Shown: positions 1 through 6,282, counted from the stretch's first letter. The stretch is DNA of 9,298 bases from Sphingomonadaceae bacterium (GCA_019245455.1 JAFARM010000303.1:1-9298); one strand, 5' to 3'. The notes: generated from the sequence alone by a model not told the origin. Made by a program: numbers and translations.

Positions 1-1154
1 CGCTCGGCGGCCTCGTCAAGTCCGGCTGGCGGCCCGACCGGACGATCGTCTACCTGAGCTGGGACGGCGAGGAGCCGATGCTCTTGGGCTCGACCGAATA
101 CGCCGAGACGCACGCGGCGGAGCTCAAGGCCAAGACCGTCGTCTACATCAACACCGACGGCAACGAGCGCGGCTTCTACCGCGCCGGCGGCAGTCACGAG
201 TACCAGCGGCTGGCGAACGCGGTCGCCGCCGACGTCACCGACCCCGAGCATGGCGGCCCGGTCCTGGCGCGCGCGCGGGCGAAGCTGCTCGCCGACAGCT
301 ATGACGGCCGCGGCCGCGGCGACGAGGAGGCGGCGAAAGCCGCGGACGCCGGCGGCGACCTGCCGATCGGCGCGCTGGGGTCGGGCTCGGACTATTCGTC
401 GTTCCTCCAGCACTTGGGCGTGCCGACGCTCGACGTGGCGTTCGGCGGCGAGGGCTACAGCGGCGGCGTATACCACTCGGTCTATGACAGCTTCGACCAC
501 TTCACGCGCTTCGACGATCCGGGGCTGAAGTACGGGGCGGCGATGTCGAAGGTCGTCGGGCGGCTGGTGCTGCGGATCGCCGACGCCGACACGCCGCCGG
601 TCCACTTCACCGACTTCGCCGACACCGTCGCCGGGTACGCGAAGGAGGTCCACAAGCTCGCCGACGAGCGCCGGACCAAGGACGCGCGGCTGGCTCGGTT
701 GGCGGCGGCGGGCGCGTTCACGGCGGCGAGCGACCCGGCCGATCCGGTCGGCGCGCCGGCGGCCGAGACGCCGACGCCGTTCGTCGAACTGGCCGCGCTC
801 GACAATGGCGTGGCGAGGCTGCAGGCGGCGGCGAAGGCGTTCGACGCAACCTATGCGGCGCACGGCGCGACGCTGCCGGCGGAGCGGCGGGCGCGGCTCA
901 ACGCGGCGCTGCAGGGCGTCGACCAGCTGCTGCTCGACCCCAAGGGGCTGCCGGGGCGGCCGTGGTACCAGAACCTCGTCTACGCGCCGGGCCGCTTCAC
1001 CGGCTATGGTGCCAAGACGCTGCCCGGCGTCCGCGAGGCGATCGAGGAGCGGCGCTTCGCCGACGCGACCGAGTACGCCGGGCGGACGGGCGCGGTGCTG
1101 GCGGCGTACGCCGCGCGGCTCGACGAGGCGCGGGCGATCGTCGAGGGGCGGTGA
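1..1154 (+). CDS. M28 family zinc metallopeptidase, glutamate carboxypeptidase II-like (3' part only)
   Basis: The 5' end is cut off by the window; complete codons begin at base 3 and the TGA stop is at 1152-1154. The visible part covers the second half of the peptidase domain and the C-terminal transferrin-receptor-like dimerisation domain. The catalytic pair Glu-Glu follows Trp-Asp-Gly at 60-74. The zinc-ligand Asp of Tyr-Ile-Asn-Thr-Asp is at 156-158, Ser-Gly-Ser-Asp at 381-392, and the zinc-ligand His of Tyr-His-Ser-Val-Tyr at 474-476. From about 790 on, a helical segment with Asp-Pro-Lys-Gly-Leu-Pro-Gly-Arg-Pro-Trp-Tyr and a Tyr-Ala-Pro motif matches the dimer domain. Family members remove C-terminal residues from peptides, and bacterial ones are usually exported; the N-terminus that would show a signal peptide is outside the window. 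The arginines that bind C-terminal glutamate in human GCPII are not evident after Ser-Gly-Ser-Asp, so specificity probably differs. The family call is firm; the substrate is unknown. Confidence 0.93.
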   Translation, partial: LGGLVKSGWRPDRTIVYLSWDGEEPMLLGSTEYAETHAAELKAKTVVYINTDGNERGFYRAGGSHEYQRLANAVAADVTDPEHGGPVLARARAKLLADSYDGRGRGDEEAAKAADAGGDLPIGALGSGSDYSSFLQHLGVPTLDVAFGGEGYSGGVYHSVYDSFDHFTRFDDPGLKYGAAMSKVVGRLVLRIADADTPPVHFTDFADTVAGYAKEVHKLADERRTKDARLARLAAAGAFTAASDPADPVGAPAAETPTPFVELAALDNGVARLQAAAKAFDATYAAHGATLPAERRARLNAALQGVDQLLLDPKGLPGRPWYQNLVYAPGRFTGYGAKTLPGVREAIEERRFADATEYAGRTGAVLAAYAARLDEARAIVEGR

Positions 1155-1180
1155 GACAGGGGGTGAGACGCCTTTTCTGT

Positions 1181-1316
1181 CTCCCTCCCCCCCTGGCGCG
1201 CAGCGCCAGAGAGCGGGGAGGGCCGGGGTGGGGGCCAGTCGAGGCTGGCGTCGCCGCCCACCCCCACCCCAACCCTCCCCGCTCTACGTTCGCTGCGCTC
1301 ACGTGGGGGGAGGGAG
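1181..1316. repeat. Pair of inverted REP-like GC-rich arms between the peptidase and csaA genes
   Basis: The two arms are inverted copies of one unit. Outer blocks: CTCCCTCCCCCC at 1181-1192 is the perfect reverse complement of 1305-1316. Inner blocks: 1210-1234 matches the reverse complement of 1261-1285 at 23 of 25 positions. Each arm carries a small central hairpin built on GCGCAGCG. In the left arm it is a perfect 7-bp stem, CTGGCGC at 1193-1199 with GCGCCAG at 1203-1209; in the right arm it is imperfect. The arrangement resembles a REPIN, meaning two REP sequences facing each other. The element fills nearly the whole gap between the peptidase stop and the next start codon. The structure is read directly; the REPIN label is inference. 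Confidence 0.8.
1305..1316 (+). promoter_or_regulatory. Ribosome binding site of csaA, inside the repeat arm
   Basis: The G-rich outer block of the right repeat arm, GGGGGGAGGGAG, ends 7 nt before the GTG at 1324. That is the expected Shine-Dalgarno distance, and no other purine-rich stretch lies nearer to the start. The same block can pair with 1181-1192, so an RNA reading through from upstream could hide this site in a stem. That regulatory effect is inference. Confidence 0.6.
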
Positions 1317-1323
1317 TCCTGCC

Positions 1324-1659
1324 GTGACCATCCCCTACGACACCTTCGCCGCGGTCGACATCCGCGTCGGCACCGTCGTCGCCGCCGAGCCCTATCCGGA
1401 GGCGAAGAAGCCTGCGATCAAGCTGACGATCGACTTCGGCCCCGGGATCGGCACCAAGCGGTCGAGCGCGCAGATCACCGTCCACTACACCCCCGACGCG
1501 CTCGTCGGGCGGCAGGTGGCGGCGGTCGTCAACTTCGCCCCCCGCCAGATCGGCAAGTTCATGTCCGAGGTGCTGCCGCTCGGTTTTCCCGATGCCGACG
1601 GCGCGGTGGTCCTGTTCGCGCCGGACAAGGCGGTGCCGAACGGGGCGCGGCTGTTCTAA
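1324..1659 (+). CDS. csaA: CsaA-like tRNA-binding protein
   Basis: This 111-aa protein is a single OB-fold tRNA-binding domain of the CsaA type, the same fold found at the C-terminus of bacterial methionyl-tRNA synthetase and in the yeast Arc1p cofactor. The sequence runs through the full family pattern: Val-Asp-Ile-Arg-Val-Gly-Thr near residue 12, Ala-Ile-Lys-Leu-Thr-Ile-Asp-Phe-Gly, Ser-Ser-Ala-Gln-Ile-Thr in the middle, then Asn-Phe-Ala-Pro-Arg-Gln-Ile and Ser-Glu-Val-Leu, ending in Pro-Asn-Gly-Ala. The length matches CsaA (about 110 aa). The GTG at 1324 was chosen because family homology begins directly after it and a purine-rich block ends 7 nt upstream. The reading frame stays open far upstream (to about 805), but that part overlaps the peptidase gene and is low-complexity arginine-rich translation. 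CsaA has been described as a tRNA-binding, secretion-related chaperone in Bacillus; the role here is not shown. Confidence 0.95.
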   Translation: MTIPYDTFAAVDIRVGTVVAAEPYPEAKKPAIKLTIDFGPGIGTKRSSAQITVHYTPDALVGRQVAAVVNFAPRQIGKFMSEVLPLGFPDADGAVVLFAPDKAVPNGARLF

Positions 1660-1670
1660 CGCCGGCGCGA

Positions 1671-1762
1671 GTCATGCTGGCGAAGGCCCGCATCCACGGT
1701 CGTCTAAGGCTCCGAACTTTGCGAGTCGCCCGACCGTGGATGCTGGCCTGCGCCAGCATGAC
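1671..1762. repeat. Inverted repeat downstream of csaA (32-nt arms)
   Basis: The arm at 1671-1702, beginning GTCATGCTGGCG, matches the reverse complement of the arm at 1731-1762 at 30 of 32 positions, with a 28-nt spacer between them (1703-1730). It differs in sequence from the elements at 1181-1316 and 3743-3820, so it is a second repeat family. It starts 11 nt after the csaA stop. The RNA could form a long stem acting as a 3' end or processing signal. No T-run follows, so it is not a classical intrinsic terminator. Confidence 0.8.
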
Positions 1763-1822
1763 ACCCGCTTTAAATGAGGTTACGCTTCCGCAGCATGACA
1801 CCCGCCTGGCATGAGGTCGCGC
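1754..1822. repeat. Imperfect tandem direct repeat overlapping the inverted repeat
   Basis: Two 32-nt units, 1754-1785 and 1791-1822, both begin CAGCATGACACCCGC and share ATGAGGT after a variable five-base stretch; they agree at about 26 of 32 positions with a period of 37 nt. The first unit starts inside the right arm of the inverted repeat. The second therefore looks like a partial duplication of the repeat's edge plus its flank. It lies in the leader region of the glutathione reductase gene. No regulatory role can be read from the sequence. Confidence 0.6.
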
Positions 1823-1896
1823 CTCCTCGCCACCTTCTTCATTTGCCCTGAGGCGTCGCCGCCCTTACCTCGCTTCGTGCAACGATCGGGTGTCCC

Positions 1897-3246
1897 ATGC
1901 CTCACGACTTCGACCTCTTCGTCATCGGTGCCGGCTCGGGCGGGGTGCGCGCGGCGCGCGTCGCGGCGGGCTATGGCGCGCGCGTCGGCATCGCTGAGGA
2001 ACACAAGGTCGGCGGCACCTGCGTCATCCGCGGGTGCGTGCCGAAGAAGCTGCTCGTCTACGGCAGCCACTTCGCCGAGGACCTGGTCGACGCCCGCCGC
2101 TTCGGCTGGGACCTGCCGAGCCGCGGCTTCGACTGGCCGACGCTCAGGGACAATGTCCTGGCCGAGGTCGACCGGCTGAACGGCATCTACGAGACGACGC
2201 TATCGAGCCACGACGTGGCGCTCCATCGCGGCCGCGCCGAACTGGTCGACGCGCACACCATCCGCCTGTCGTCGGCCGACGGCGACCGCACCGTCACCGC
2301 CGACAAGGTGCTGATCGCCACGGGCGCGCGCCCGCTGGTGCCCAAGCTGCCGGGTGCCGAGCTCGGCATCACCTCGAACGAAGTGTTCCACCTCGAACAC
2401 CTGCCGAAGTCGGTGGTTATCGCCGGCGGCGGCTACATCGCCAACGAGTTCGCCGGCATCTTCCACGAGCTCGGCGTAAAGGTGACGCTGATCAACCGCA
2501 CCGACGTCATCCTGCGCCAGTACGAGGCGGCGCTGCGCGATCGGCTGATGCAGATCTCGACGATGAAGGGCATCCGCTTCGTCCTCAACTGCGAGCCGAC
2601 CGGCGTCGAGCGGACCGACGGCGGCATCCGCTTGACGCGCAAGGGCGACGACCCGCTCGACGCCGACCTGCTGCTGTGGGCGGTCGGCCGCCGGCCCAAC
2701 GTCGAGGGGCTGGGGCTCGAGGCGGCGGGCGTCGCGCTGACCGAGAAGCACGCGATCGCCGTCGACGCCGAAAGCCGGACCAACGTCGATACCATCTGGG
2801 CGGTCGGCGACGTCACCGACCGGGTGCAGCTGACGCCGGTCGCGATCCGCGAGGGCCAGGCCTTCGCCGACACGGTGTTCGGCAACAAGCCGTGGACGGT
2901 CGACCACAGCTGCATCCCCAGCGCGGTCTTCTCCAACCCGCCGATCGCCAGCGTCGGGCTGACCGAGGCGGCGGCGAAGAACAAGCTCGGCCAGGTCCGC
3001 ATCTATGCCAGCGACTTCCGGCCGATGAAGAACGTGCTCGCCGGCCGCAACGAGCGCAGCCTGTACAAGCTCGTCGTCGATGATGCGAGCGACGTGGTGG
3101 TCGGCGCGCACATGATCGGCCCCGATGCGCCGGAAATCCTCCAGGCGCTGGCGATCGCGGTCAAGGCGAAGCTGACCAAGGCGCAGTTCGACCAGACAGT
3201 CGCGCTGCACCCGACGATGGCGGAAGAGCTGGTACTGATGCGGTAG
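1897..3246 (+). CDS. gor: Glutathione-disulfide reductase
   Basis: This 449-aa protein reduces glutathione disulfide to glutathione with NADPH in the cytoplasm, using FAD and an active-site disulfide. An N-terminal FAD-binding Gly-Ala-Gly-Ser-Gly-Gly follows at about residue 11. The redox pair is Cys42 and Cys47 in Gly-Gly-Thr-Cys-Val-Ile-Arg-Gly-Cys-Val-Pro-Lys-Lys. The second Rossmann motif is Gly-Gly-Gly-Tyr-Ile-Ala at 177-182. Arg201 and Arg207 keep the six-residue spacing of the NADPH-phosphate arginines of E. coli Gor. The C-terminal dimer interface ends in His438-Pro-Thr-Met-Ala-Glu443-Glu, the catalytic acid-base pair. The length equals the family norm (about 450). The ATG at 1897 places the FAD motif correctly; the Shine-Dalgarno before it is poor (only GGG at 1888-1890), and no convincing promoter is visible in the repeat-filled leader. 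The next gene converges on it, with 13 nt between the stops. Confidence 0.96.
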   Translation: MPHDFDLFVIGAGSGGVRAARVAAGYGARVGIAEEHKVGGTCVIRGCVPKKLLVYGSHFAEDLVDARRFGWDLPSRGFDWPTLRDNVLAEVDRLNGIYETTLSSHDVALHRGRAELVDAHTIRLSSADGDRTVTADKVLIATGARPLVPKLPGAELGITSNEVFHLEHLPKSVVIAGGGYIANEFAGIFHELGVKVTLINRTDVILRQYEAALRDRLMQISTMKGIRFVLNCEPTGVERTDGGIRLTRKGDDPLDADLLLWAVGRRPNVEGLGLEAAGVALTEKHAIAVDAESRTNVDTIWAVGDVTDRVQLTPVAIREGQAFADTVFGNKPWTVDHSCIPSAVFSNPPIASVGLTEAAAKNKLGQVRIYASDFRPMKNVLAGRNERSLYKLVVDDASDVVVGAHMIGPDAPEILQALAIAVKAKLTKAQFDQTVALHPTMAEELVLMR

Positions 3247-3259
3247 CGCTGGCGCGACG

Positions 3260-3589
3260 TCAGGACGCGCTGGCGAGCACCCAGCCGATGGTGTTGCGCA
3301 GCGGCCCCGCCGGCAGGTTGAAGCGCAGCGCCGCCTCGCTCAGGTCGCTTATGTTGATGACGCCGTTCTTGCCGACCTTGGTGTTGCGGCCCGACGCCAC
3401 GCTTAGCGCGATCGTGCCGTTGCGCCAGACGTGGAGGTGCGGATAGGCGAGGCCGGTCGTCGTGCCGGGATCGCCGACATAGGTCTGATGATTCTGGTTG
3501 AGGACGAAGCACTGCTCGTCGGTGGCCTTCTCGATGAAGTCGTCAAGGTCGATGGTGGTGTCGGGCGTGTAGTCTGCGCGGGTGGCCAT
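3260..3589 (-). CDS. Conserved-looking hypothetical protein, 109 aa
   Basis: I do not recognise this family. The gene is supported by codon use: third positions are overwhelmingly G or C, as in its neighbours. It also has a well-placed Shine-Dalgarno, GGAGAG (minus strand, 3597-3602), 7 nt before the ATG at 3587-3589. The protein has no signal peptide or membrane segment, so it is probably cytoplasmic. Residues 1-30 are acidic, with Asp-Leu-Asp-Asp-Phe-Ile-Glu. A single cysteine sits in Gln-Cys-Phe-Val-Leu-Asn. The middle holds His and aromatic residues (Tyr-Pro-His-Leu-His-Val-Trp), followed by a basic, glycine-rich stretch with Lys-Val-Gly-Lys-Asn-Gly and a hydrophobic tail. The alternation of short polar and hydrophobic stretches suggests a small beta-rich fold (inference). 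It is divergent from the DAHP synthase gene and convergent with gor, so it is a single-gene unit. Other frames across the same bases give weaker, arginine-rich translations. Confidence 0.75.
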   Translation of the reverse strand: MATRADYTPDTTIDLDDFIEKATDEQCFVLNQNHQTYVGDPGTTTGLAYPHLHVWRNGTIALSVASGRNTKVGKNGVINISDLSEAALRFNLPAGPLRNTIGWVLASAS

Positions 3590-4126
3590 GACCGATCTCT
3601 CCGAAAGGCTGCTCGGCCCTAGCGCGGATCGGTTTATTCGAGGTTAACCCGGCGGCCGCGGGGCGGTCCAATCCAATTGCACGGCGCTCGGTCGCTGCGT
3701 CGGCGGGCGGGCGGCGTCCTCAGGCGATGCCCCTGACTGATATTCCGTCATCCCCACGAAAGCGGGGACCCATCGCCTGCGCTCGGGAGATGGGTCCCCG
3801 CTTTCGCGGGGATGACGGAATGATGACCCGCGGGGACTGGAAGGCGATCCGTCCTAATGCACAAAGGACCGATCCGCGCACAGAATCCGCTGTCCTACAC
3901 GCCCAGCCGTCGCCATGCTGGCAGGCGATGACTGCGTTCCACCCCTCGCCTCGCTCCGTGTCGCCGGTGGCGATGCGCGCGGGGATGGGGTCCCTATCGG
4001 CGCGGCGTGACCTTCGTCAACTTCGGCGGGTGCGCCGGACGCCGCGCGCGCCGCGACTCGGGCGAGCGACGCCACCGGGCACATCCGGGTCTTGCCCTGC
4101 CACCGTCCGCGCCGCATAGCCGCGCT
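3590..4126. other. 537-nt intergenic region between divergent genes
   Basis: This gap separates the minus-strand 109-aa gene from the plus-strand DAHP synthase and must hold promoters for both. It contains the inverted-repeat element at 3743-3820. It also has a short imperfect hairpin: GATCCGTCC at 3846-3854 pairs with GGACCGATC at 3866-3874 with one mismatch. The stretch 3630-3650 is locally AT-richer, which fits a promoter for the minus-strand gene, but I see no clear -35/-10 pair. From 3880 to 4126 I see no gene, no leader peptide rich in Phe, Tyr or Trp, and no recognised riboswitch. The open frames crossing it are translations of the repeat or antisense shadows. Confidence 0.6.
3743..3820. 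repeat. REPIN-like inverted repeat (32-nt arms, 31/32 identical)
   Basis: The left arm, 3743-3774, begins TTCCGTCATCCCC. It matches the reverse complement of the right arm, 3789-3820, at 31 of 32 positions, around a 14-nt loop (3775-3788). Each arm also contains its own smaller palindrome, CCCC(A/G)CGAAAGCGGGG, so the element is two REP hairpins facing each other. Near-identical elements with a TCATCCCCGCGAAAGCGGGG core are, from general knowledge, scattered through many alphaproteobacterial genomes. The near-identity of the arms suggests recent arrival or selection on pairing. No T-run follows. Confidence 0.85.
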
Positions 4127-5500
4127 ATGACGCCCTGGACCCTCGATGGCTGGCGCGCGGCGGAGGTCCGCCAGCTCCCCGCCTATCCCGACGCCGCCGC
4201 GCTGGCGGCGGCCGAGGCCGAGCTGCGCACCTATCCGCCGCTGGTCTTCGCCGGGGAGGCGCGCGACCTGACGGCGCAGCTTGGCGACGTCGCCGCGGGC
4301 AAGGCGTTCCTGCTCCAGGGCGGCGACTGCGCGGAAAGCTTCGCCGATTTTCACCCGAACACGATCCGCGACACGTTCCGCGTCCTGCTGCAGATGGCGG
4401 TGGTCCTGACCTTCGCCTCCAAGCTGCCCGTGGTGAAGGTCGGGCGCATGGCCGGGCAGTTCGCCAAGCCGCGTTCGGGCGACACGGAGACGGTCGGCGG
4501 TGTCACCCTGCCGAGCTACCGCGGCGACAACATCAACGGCATCGAGTTCACGGCGGAAGCGCGCACGCCCGATCCCGCACGGATGATGCGCGGCTATATG
4601 CAGTCGGCCGCCACGCTCAACCTGCTGCGCGCCTTCGCCAGCGGCGGCTATGCCAGCCTGCACCAGGTCCACAAGTGGAACCTCGACTTCGCCGGGCGCT
4701 CGCTGTGGAGCGAGCAGTACCAGGCCTTGGCCGACCGCATCGGCGAGGCGCTGGAGTTCATGGCGGCGTGCGGCCTGTCGCCGGAGACGGTGCCGCAGCT
4801 GAAGGGCACGAGCTTCTTCACCAGCCACGAGGCGCTGCTGCTGCCCTACGAGGCGGCGCTGACGCGGCAGGACAGCCTGACCGGCGACTGGTACGACACC
4901 AGCGCCCATATGCTGTGGATCGGCGACCGCACGCGCTTCGCCGGCAGCGCCCATGTCGAGTTCCTGCGCGGCGTCGGCAACCCGCTTGGCCTGAAGGTCG
5001 GGCCGTCGATCACGGCGGACGACCTGCTGCGGCTGGTCGATACGCTCAACCCGGCGAACGTGCCCGGCCGCCTGACGCTGATCGCGCGCTTCGGCGCGAA
5101 CGAGGTCGAGGCGCACCTGCCGCGACTCGTCCGCGCCGTGGCACGCGCGGGCATGAACGTCGTCTGGTCGTGCGACCCGATGCACGGCAACACGATCAAG
5201 GCGGCCGGCGGCTACAAGACGCGCCCCTTCGACCTCATCCTGCGCGAGGTCAGGAGCTTCTTCGCCATTCACCGTGCCGAGGGCACGCACGCCGGCGGCA
5301 TCCACATCGAGATGACGGGCCAGGACGTGACCGAATGCACCGGCGGCGCGATCGGCGTCACCGACGAGGGGCTGGCCGACCGCTACCAGACGCAGTGCGA
5401 CCCCCGACTGAACGCCAGTCAGGCGATCGAACTTGCCTTCCTGATCGCCGACAGCCTGAAGGCCGAGCGCGCCCATCGCGACGAGCGCGCCGCCGCCTGA
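4127..5500 (+). CDS. aroG: Class II 3-deoxy-7-phosphoheptulonate (DAHP) synthase
   Basis: This 457-aa cytoplasmic enzyme condenses phosphoenolpyruvate and erythrose 4-phosphate to DAHP, the committed step to chorismate and the aromatic amino acids. It is the plant/mycobacterial (class II) type. The Mn2+ ligands are Cys68 in Gly-Gly-Asp-Cys-Ala-Glu, His353 in Cys-Asp-Pro-Met-His-Gly-Asn-Thr, Glu395 in His-Ile-Glu-Met-Thr-Gly and Asp425 in Cys-Asp-Pro-Arg-Leu. Phosphate and substrate binders are Arg107, Lys114 and Arg116 in [13 protein letters not shown]290 in Leu-Lys-Val-Gly-Pro and Arg321 in Ala-Arg-Phe-Gly. The numbering runs 16-19 behind the Mycobacterium tuberculosis enzyme throughout. The ATG at 4127 is chosen because the family begins with a Trp-rich N-terminus (Pro-Trp-Thr-Leu-Asp-Gly-Trp). 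An in-frame GTG at 4007 adds 40 unrelated arginine-rich residues. The Shine-Dalgarno is weak. Symbols for class II enzymes vary (aroG, aroF, aroH). Confidence 0.97.
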   Translation: MTPWTLDGWRAAEVRQLPAYPDAAALAAAEAELRTYPPLVFAGEARDLTAQLGDVAAGKAFLLQGGDCAESFADFHPNTIRDTFRVLLQMAVVLTFASKLPVVKVGRMAGQFAKPRSGDTETVGGVTLPSYRGDNINGIEFTAEARTPDPARMMRGYMQSAATLNLLRAFASGGYASLHQVHKWNLDFAGRSLWSEQYQALADRIGEALEFMAACGLSPETVPQLKGTSFFTSHEALLLPYEAALTRQDSLTGDWYDTSAHMLWIGDRTRFAGSAHVEFLRGVGNPLGLKVGPSITADDLLRLVDTLNPANVPGRLTLIARFGANEVEAHLPRLVRAVARAGMNVVWSCDPMHGNTIKAAGGYKTRPFDLILREVRSFFAIHRAEGTHAGGIHIEMTGQDVTECTGGAIGVTDEGLADRYQTQCDPRLNASQAIELAFLIADSLKAERAHRDERAAA

Positions 5501-5524
5501 CGCGGCCGGAAGCGCTCGGCCGCG
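5501..5524 (+). terminator. Hairpin directly after the DAHP synthase stop
   Basis: CGCGGCCG at 5501-5508 and CGGCCGCG at 5517-5524 form a perfect 8-bp all-GC stem with an 8-nt loop, starting on the base after the TGA. The stem is strong, but no T-run follows, so it is not a standard intrinsic terminator. It may mark or protect the mRNA 3' end, or act together with Rho. Confidence 0.4.
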
Positions 5525-5636
5525 GCGTGGCGGCCAGGTTCGCTCGGCTCGCGCGACCGGTTACAGCGCGAAAGACATTGACGCGCGACGTGTGATGATC
5601 CTACCACGCCGGGGCGCATTGTCGCGGGGCAGAATC

Positions 5637-5642
5637 AGGGGA
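5637..5642 (+). promoter_or_regulatory. Ribosome binding site that fixes the OmpA-family GTG start
   Basis: AGGGGA lies 6 nt before the GTG at 5649. The ATG codons at 5592 and 5595 have no comparable site and would put about 19 basic residues ahead of an otherwise well-formed signal peptide. This site therefore decides the start. Confidence 0.7.
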
Positions 5643-5648
5643 ACAAAC

Positions 5649-6212
5649 GTGCGGACCTTGCTCGCAGCCGTCGCTAGTGTCGTCGCCTTGGCCGGCACCC
5701 CCGTTGCCGCCCAGGACATGGAAGGGCTGGCCAAGAGCCTGTCGACGACCAAGCCCGAGACGCCGCCCGCCTGCCCGAAGAAGCTGCCCGACGGCAGCTG
5801 CCCCGACACCGTCGACACGCGCCAGATGCGCCTGCCCGGTGCCGCCTCCGCCGGCGCAGCCGCAAGCGCGATGGGCCACGCCGTCCGCGAAGACATCCGC
5901 ATGACCTTCGTCAAGGGCTCGGCCGAACTGACCGCGCGGGCCAAGGCGTCGCTCGACCGGCTGGCCAAGGCGCTGGTCGCGGCCGGCAGCTACCGGCCCT
6001 TCACCGTCGAGGGTCACACCGACAGCTCGGGCACGGTCGCCGGCAACCAGGCGCTGAGCCAGGCGCGCGCCGACTCGGTCGCGCGCTATCTCGCGGCCAA
6101 CGGCGTCGACAAGTCGAAGATCACGGCAAAGGGTTACGGCTCCGATCGTCCGCTCAAGGGCCATGCGGCGACCGACCCGGCCAACCGGCGCGTCGAGGTC
6201 AGCGCCTCGTAA
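5649..6212 (+). CDS. OmpA-family peptidoglycan-binding protein, exported
   Basis: This 187-aa envelope protein has an N-terminal Sec signal peptide (residues 1-21, Arg-Thr-Leu-Leu then a hydrophobic Ala/Val core, cleaved near Val-Ala-Ala-Gln). A Pro-rich linker follows, then one OmpA C-terminal domain from about residue 80. Asp125 (in Gly-His-Thr-Asp) and Arg140 (in Gln-Ala-Arg-Ala) are 15 apart, as in the diaminopimelate-binding pair of Acinetobacter OmpA, so peptidoglycan binding should be intact. There is no N-terminal beta-barrel and no lipobox, so the mature protein is probably a soluble periplasmic anchor or part of an envelope complex. Cys42 and Cys51 in the linker could form a small disulfide loop. 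The gene follows DAHP synthase by 148 nt. The leader has a possible extended -10 (TGTGATGAT, 5591-5599) and a TTGACG at 5578-5583 that is badly spaced to it, so the promoter is unresolved. The tpsB gene starts 77 nt downstream, suggesting a shared transcript. Confidence 0.94.
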   Translation: MRTLLAAVASVVALAGTPVAAQDMEGLAKSLSTTKPETPPACPKKLPDGSCPDTVDTRQMRLPGAASAGAAASAMGHAVREDIRMTFVKGSAELTARAKASLDRLAKALVAAGSYRPFTVEGHTDSSGTVAGNQALSQARADSVARYLAANGVDKSKITAKGYGSDRPLKGHAATDPANRRVEVSAS

Positions 6213-6276
6213 GCCACCCCGCGGCCCGCCACGGATAAGCGGGGGAAAGCGCGGCGACAGCACCGGTGCCTGAACA

Positions 6277-6282
6277 GGGGGG
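6277..6282 (+). promoter_or_regulatory. Ribosome binding site of the TpsB gene
   Basis: GGGGGG lies 7 nt before the ATG at 6290. It falls inside the coding region if the alternative in-frame GTG at 6266 is used, and so favours the ATG. Confidence 0.55.

Noticed and set aside
805..1323. Upstream extension of the csaA reading frame
   Set aside because: It overlaps the peptidase gene and crosses the repeat; CsaA homology begins just after the GTG at 1324.
1671..1822. Possible CRISPR array
   Set aside because: There are only two direct units with a 5-nt gap plus an inverted pair; no regular spacer-repeat pattern and no cas genes.
2034..3083. Long plus-strand and minus-strand frames inside the glutathione reductase gene
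   Set aside because: They are out-of-frame shadows of a complete enzyme and are Arg/Pro-rich without domains.
3721..3930. 9-base word CAGGCGATG at 3721 and 3922, with its complement at 3771-3779
   Set aside because: It is short, GC-rich and built on the common GGCGAT; it could easily arise by chance and shows no wider matching flanks.
3727..4119. 130-aa plus-strand frame in the intergenic region
   Set aside because: Its N-terminal third is a translation of the inverted repeat and the rest is low-complexity Arg/Pro/Ala; there is no homology or ribosome site.
4007..4126. Upstream in-frame extension of DAHP synthase to a GTG at 4007
   Set aside because: The added 40 residues are arginine-rich and unlike the family N-terminus; the ATG at 4127 gives normal length and start.
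3854..5476. 540-aa open frame on the minus strand antisense to DAHP synthase
   Set aside because: It mirrors a gene with all catalytic residues intact; the translation is low-complexity and rich in Arg, Ala, Gly and Asp, as expected for the antisense of GC-rich coding DNA.
5578..5606. Sigma-70 promoter with -35 TTGACG before the OmpA-family gene
   Set aside because: The -35 is good, but no acceptable -10 occurs at 16-18 nt; the TGTGATGAT at 5591-5599 is too close to pair with it, so no promoter is called.
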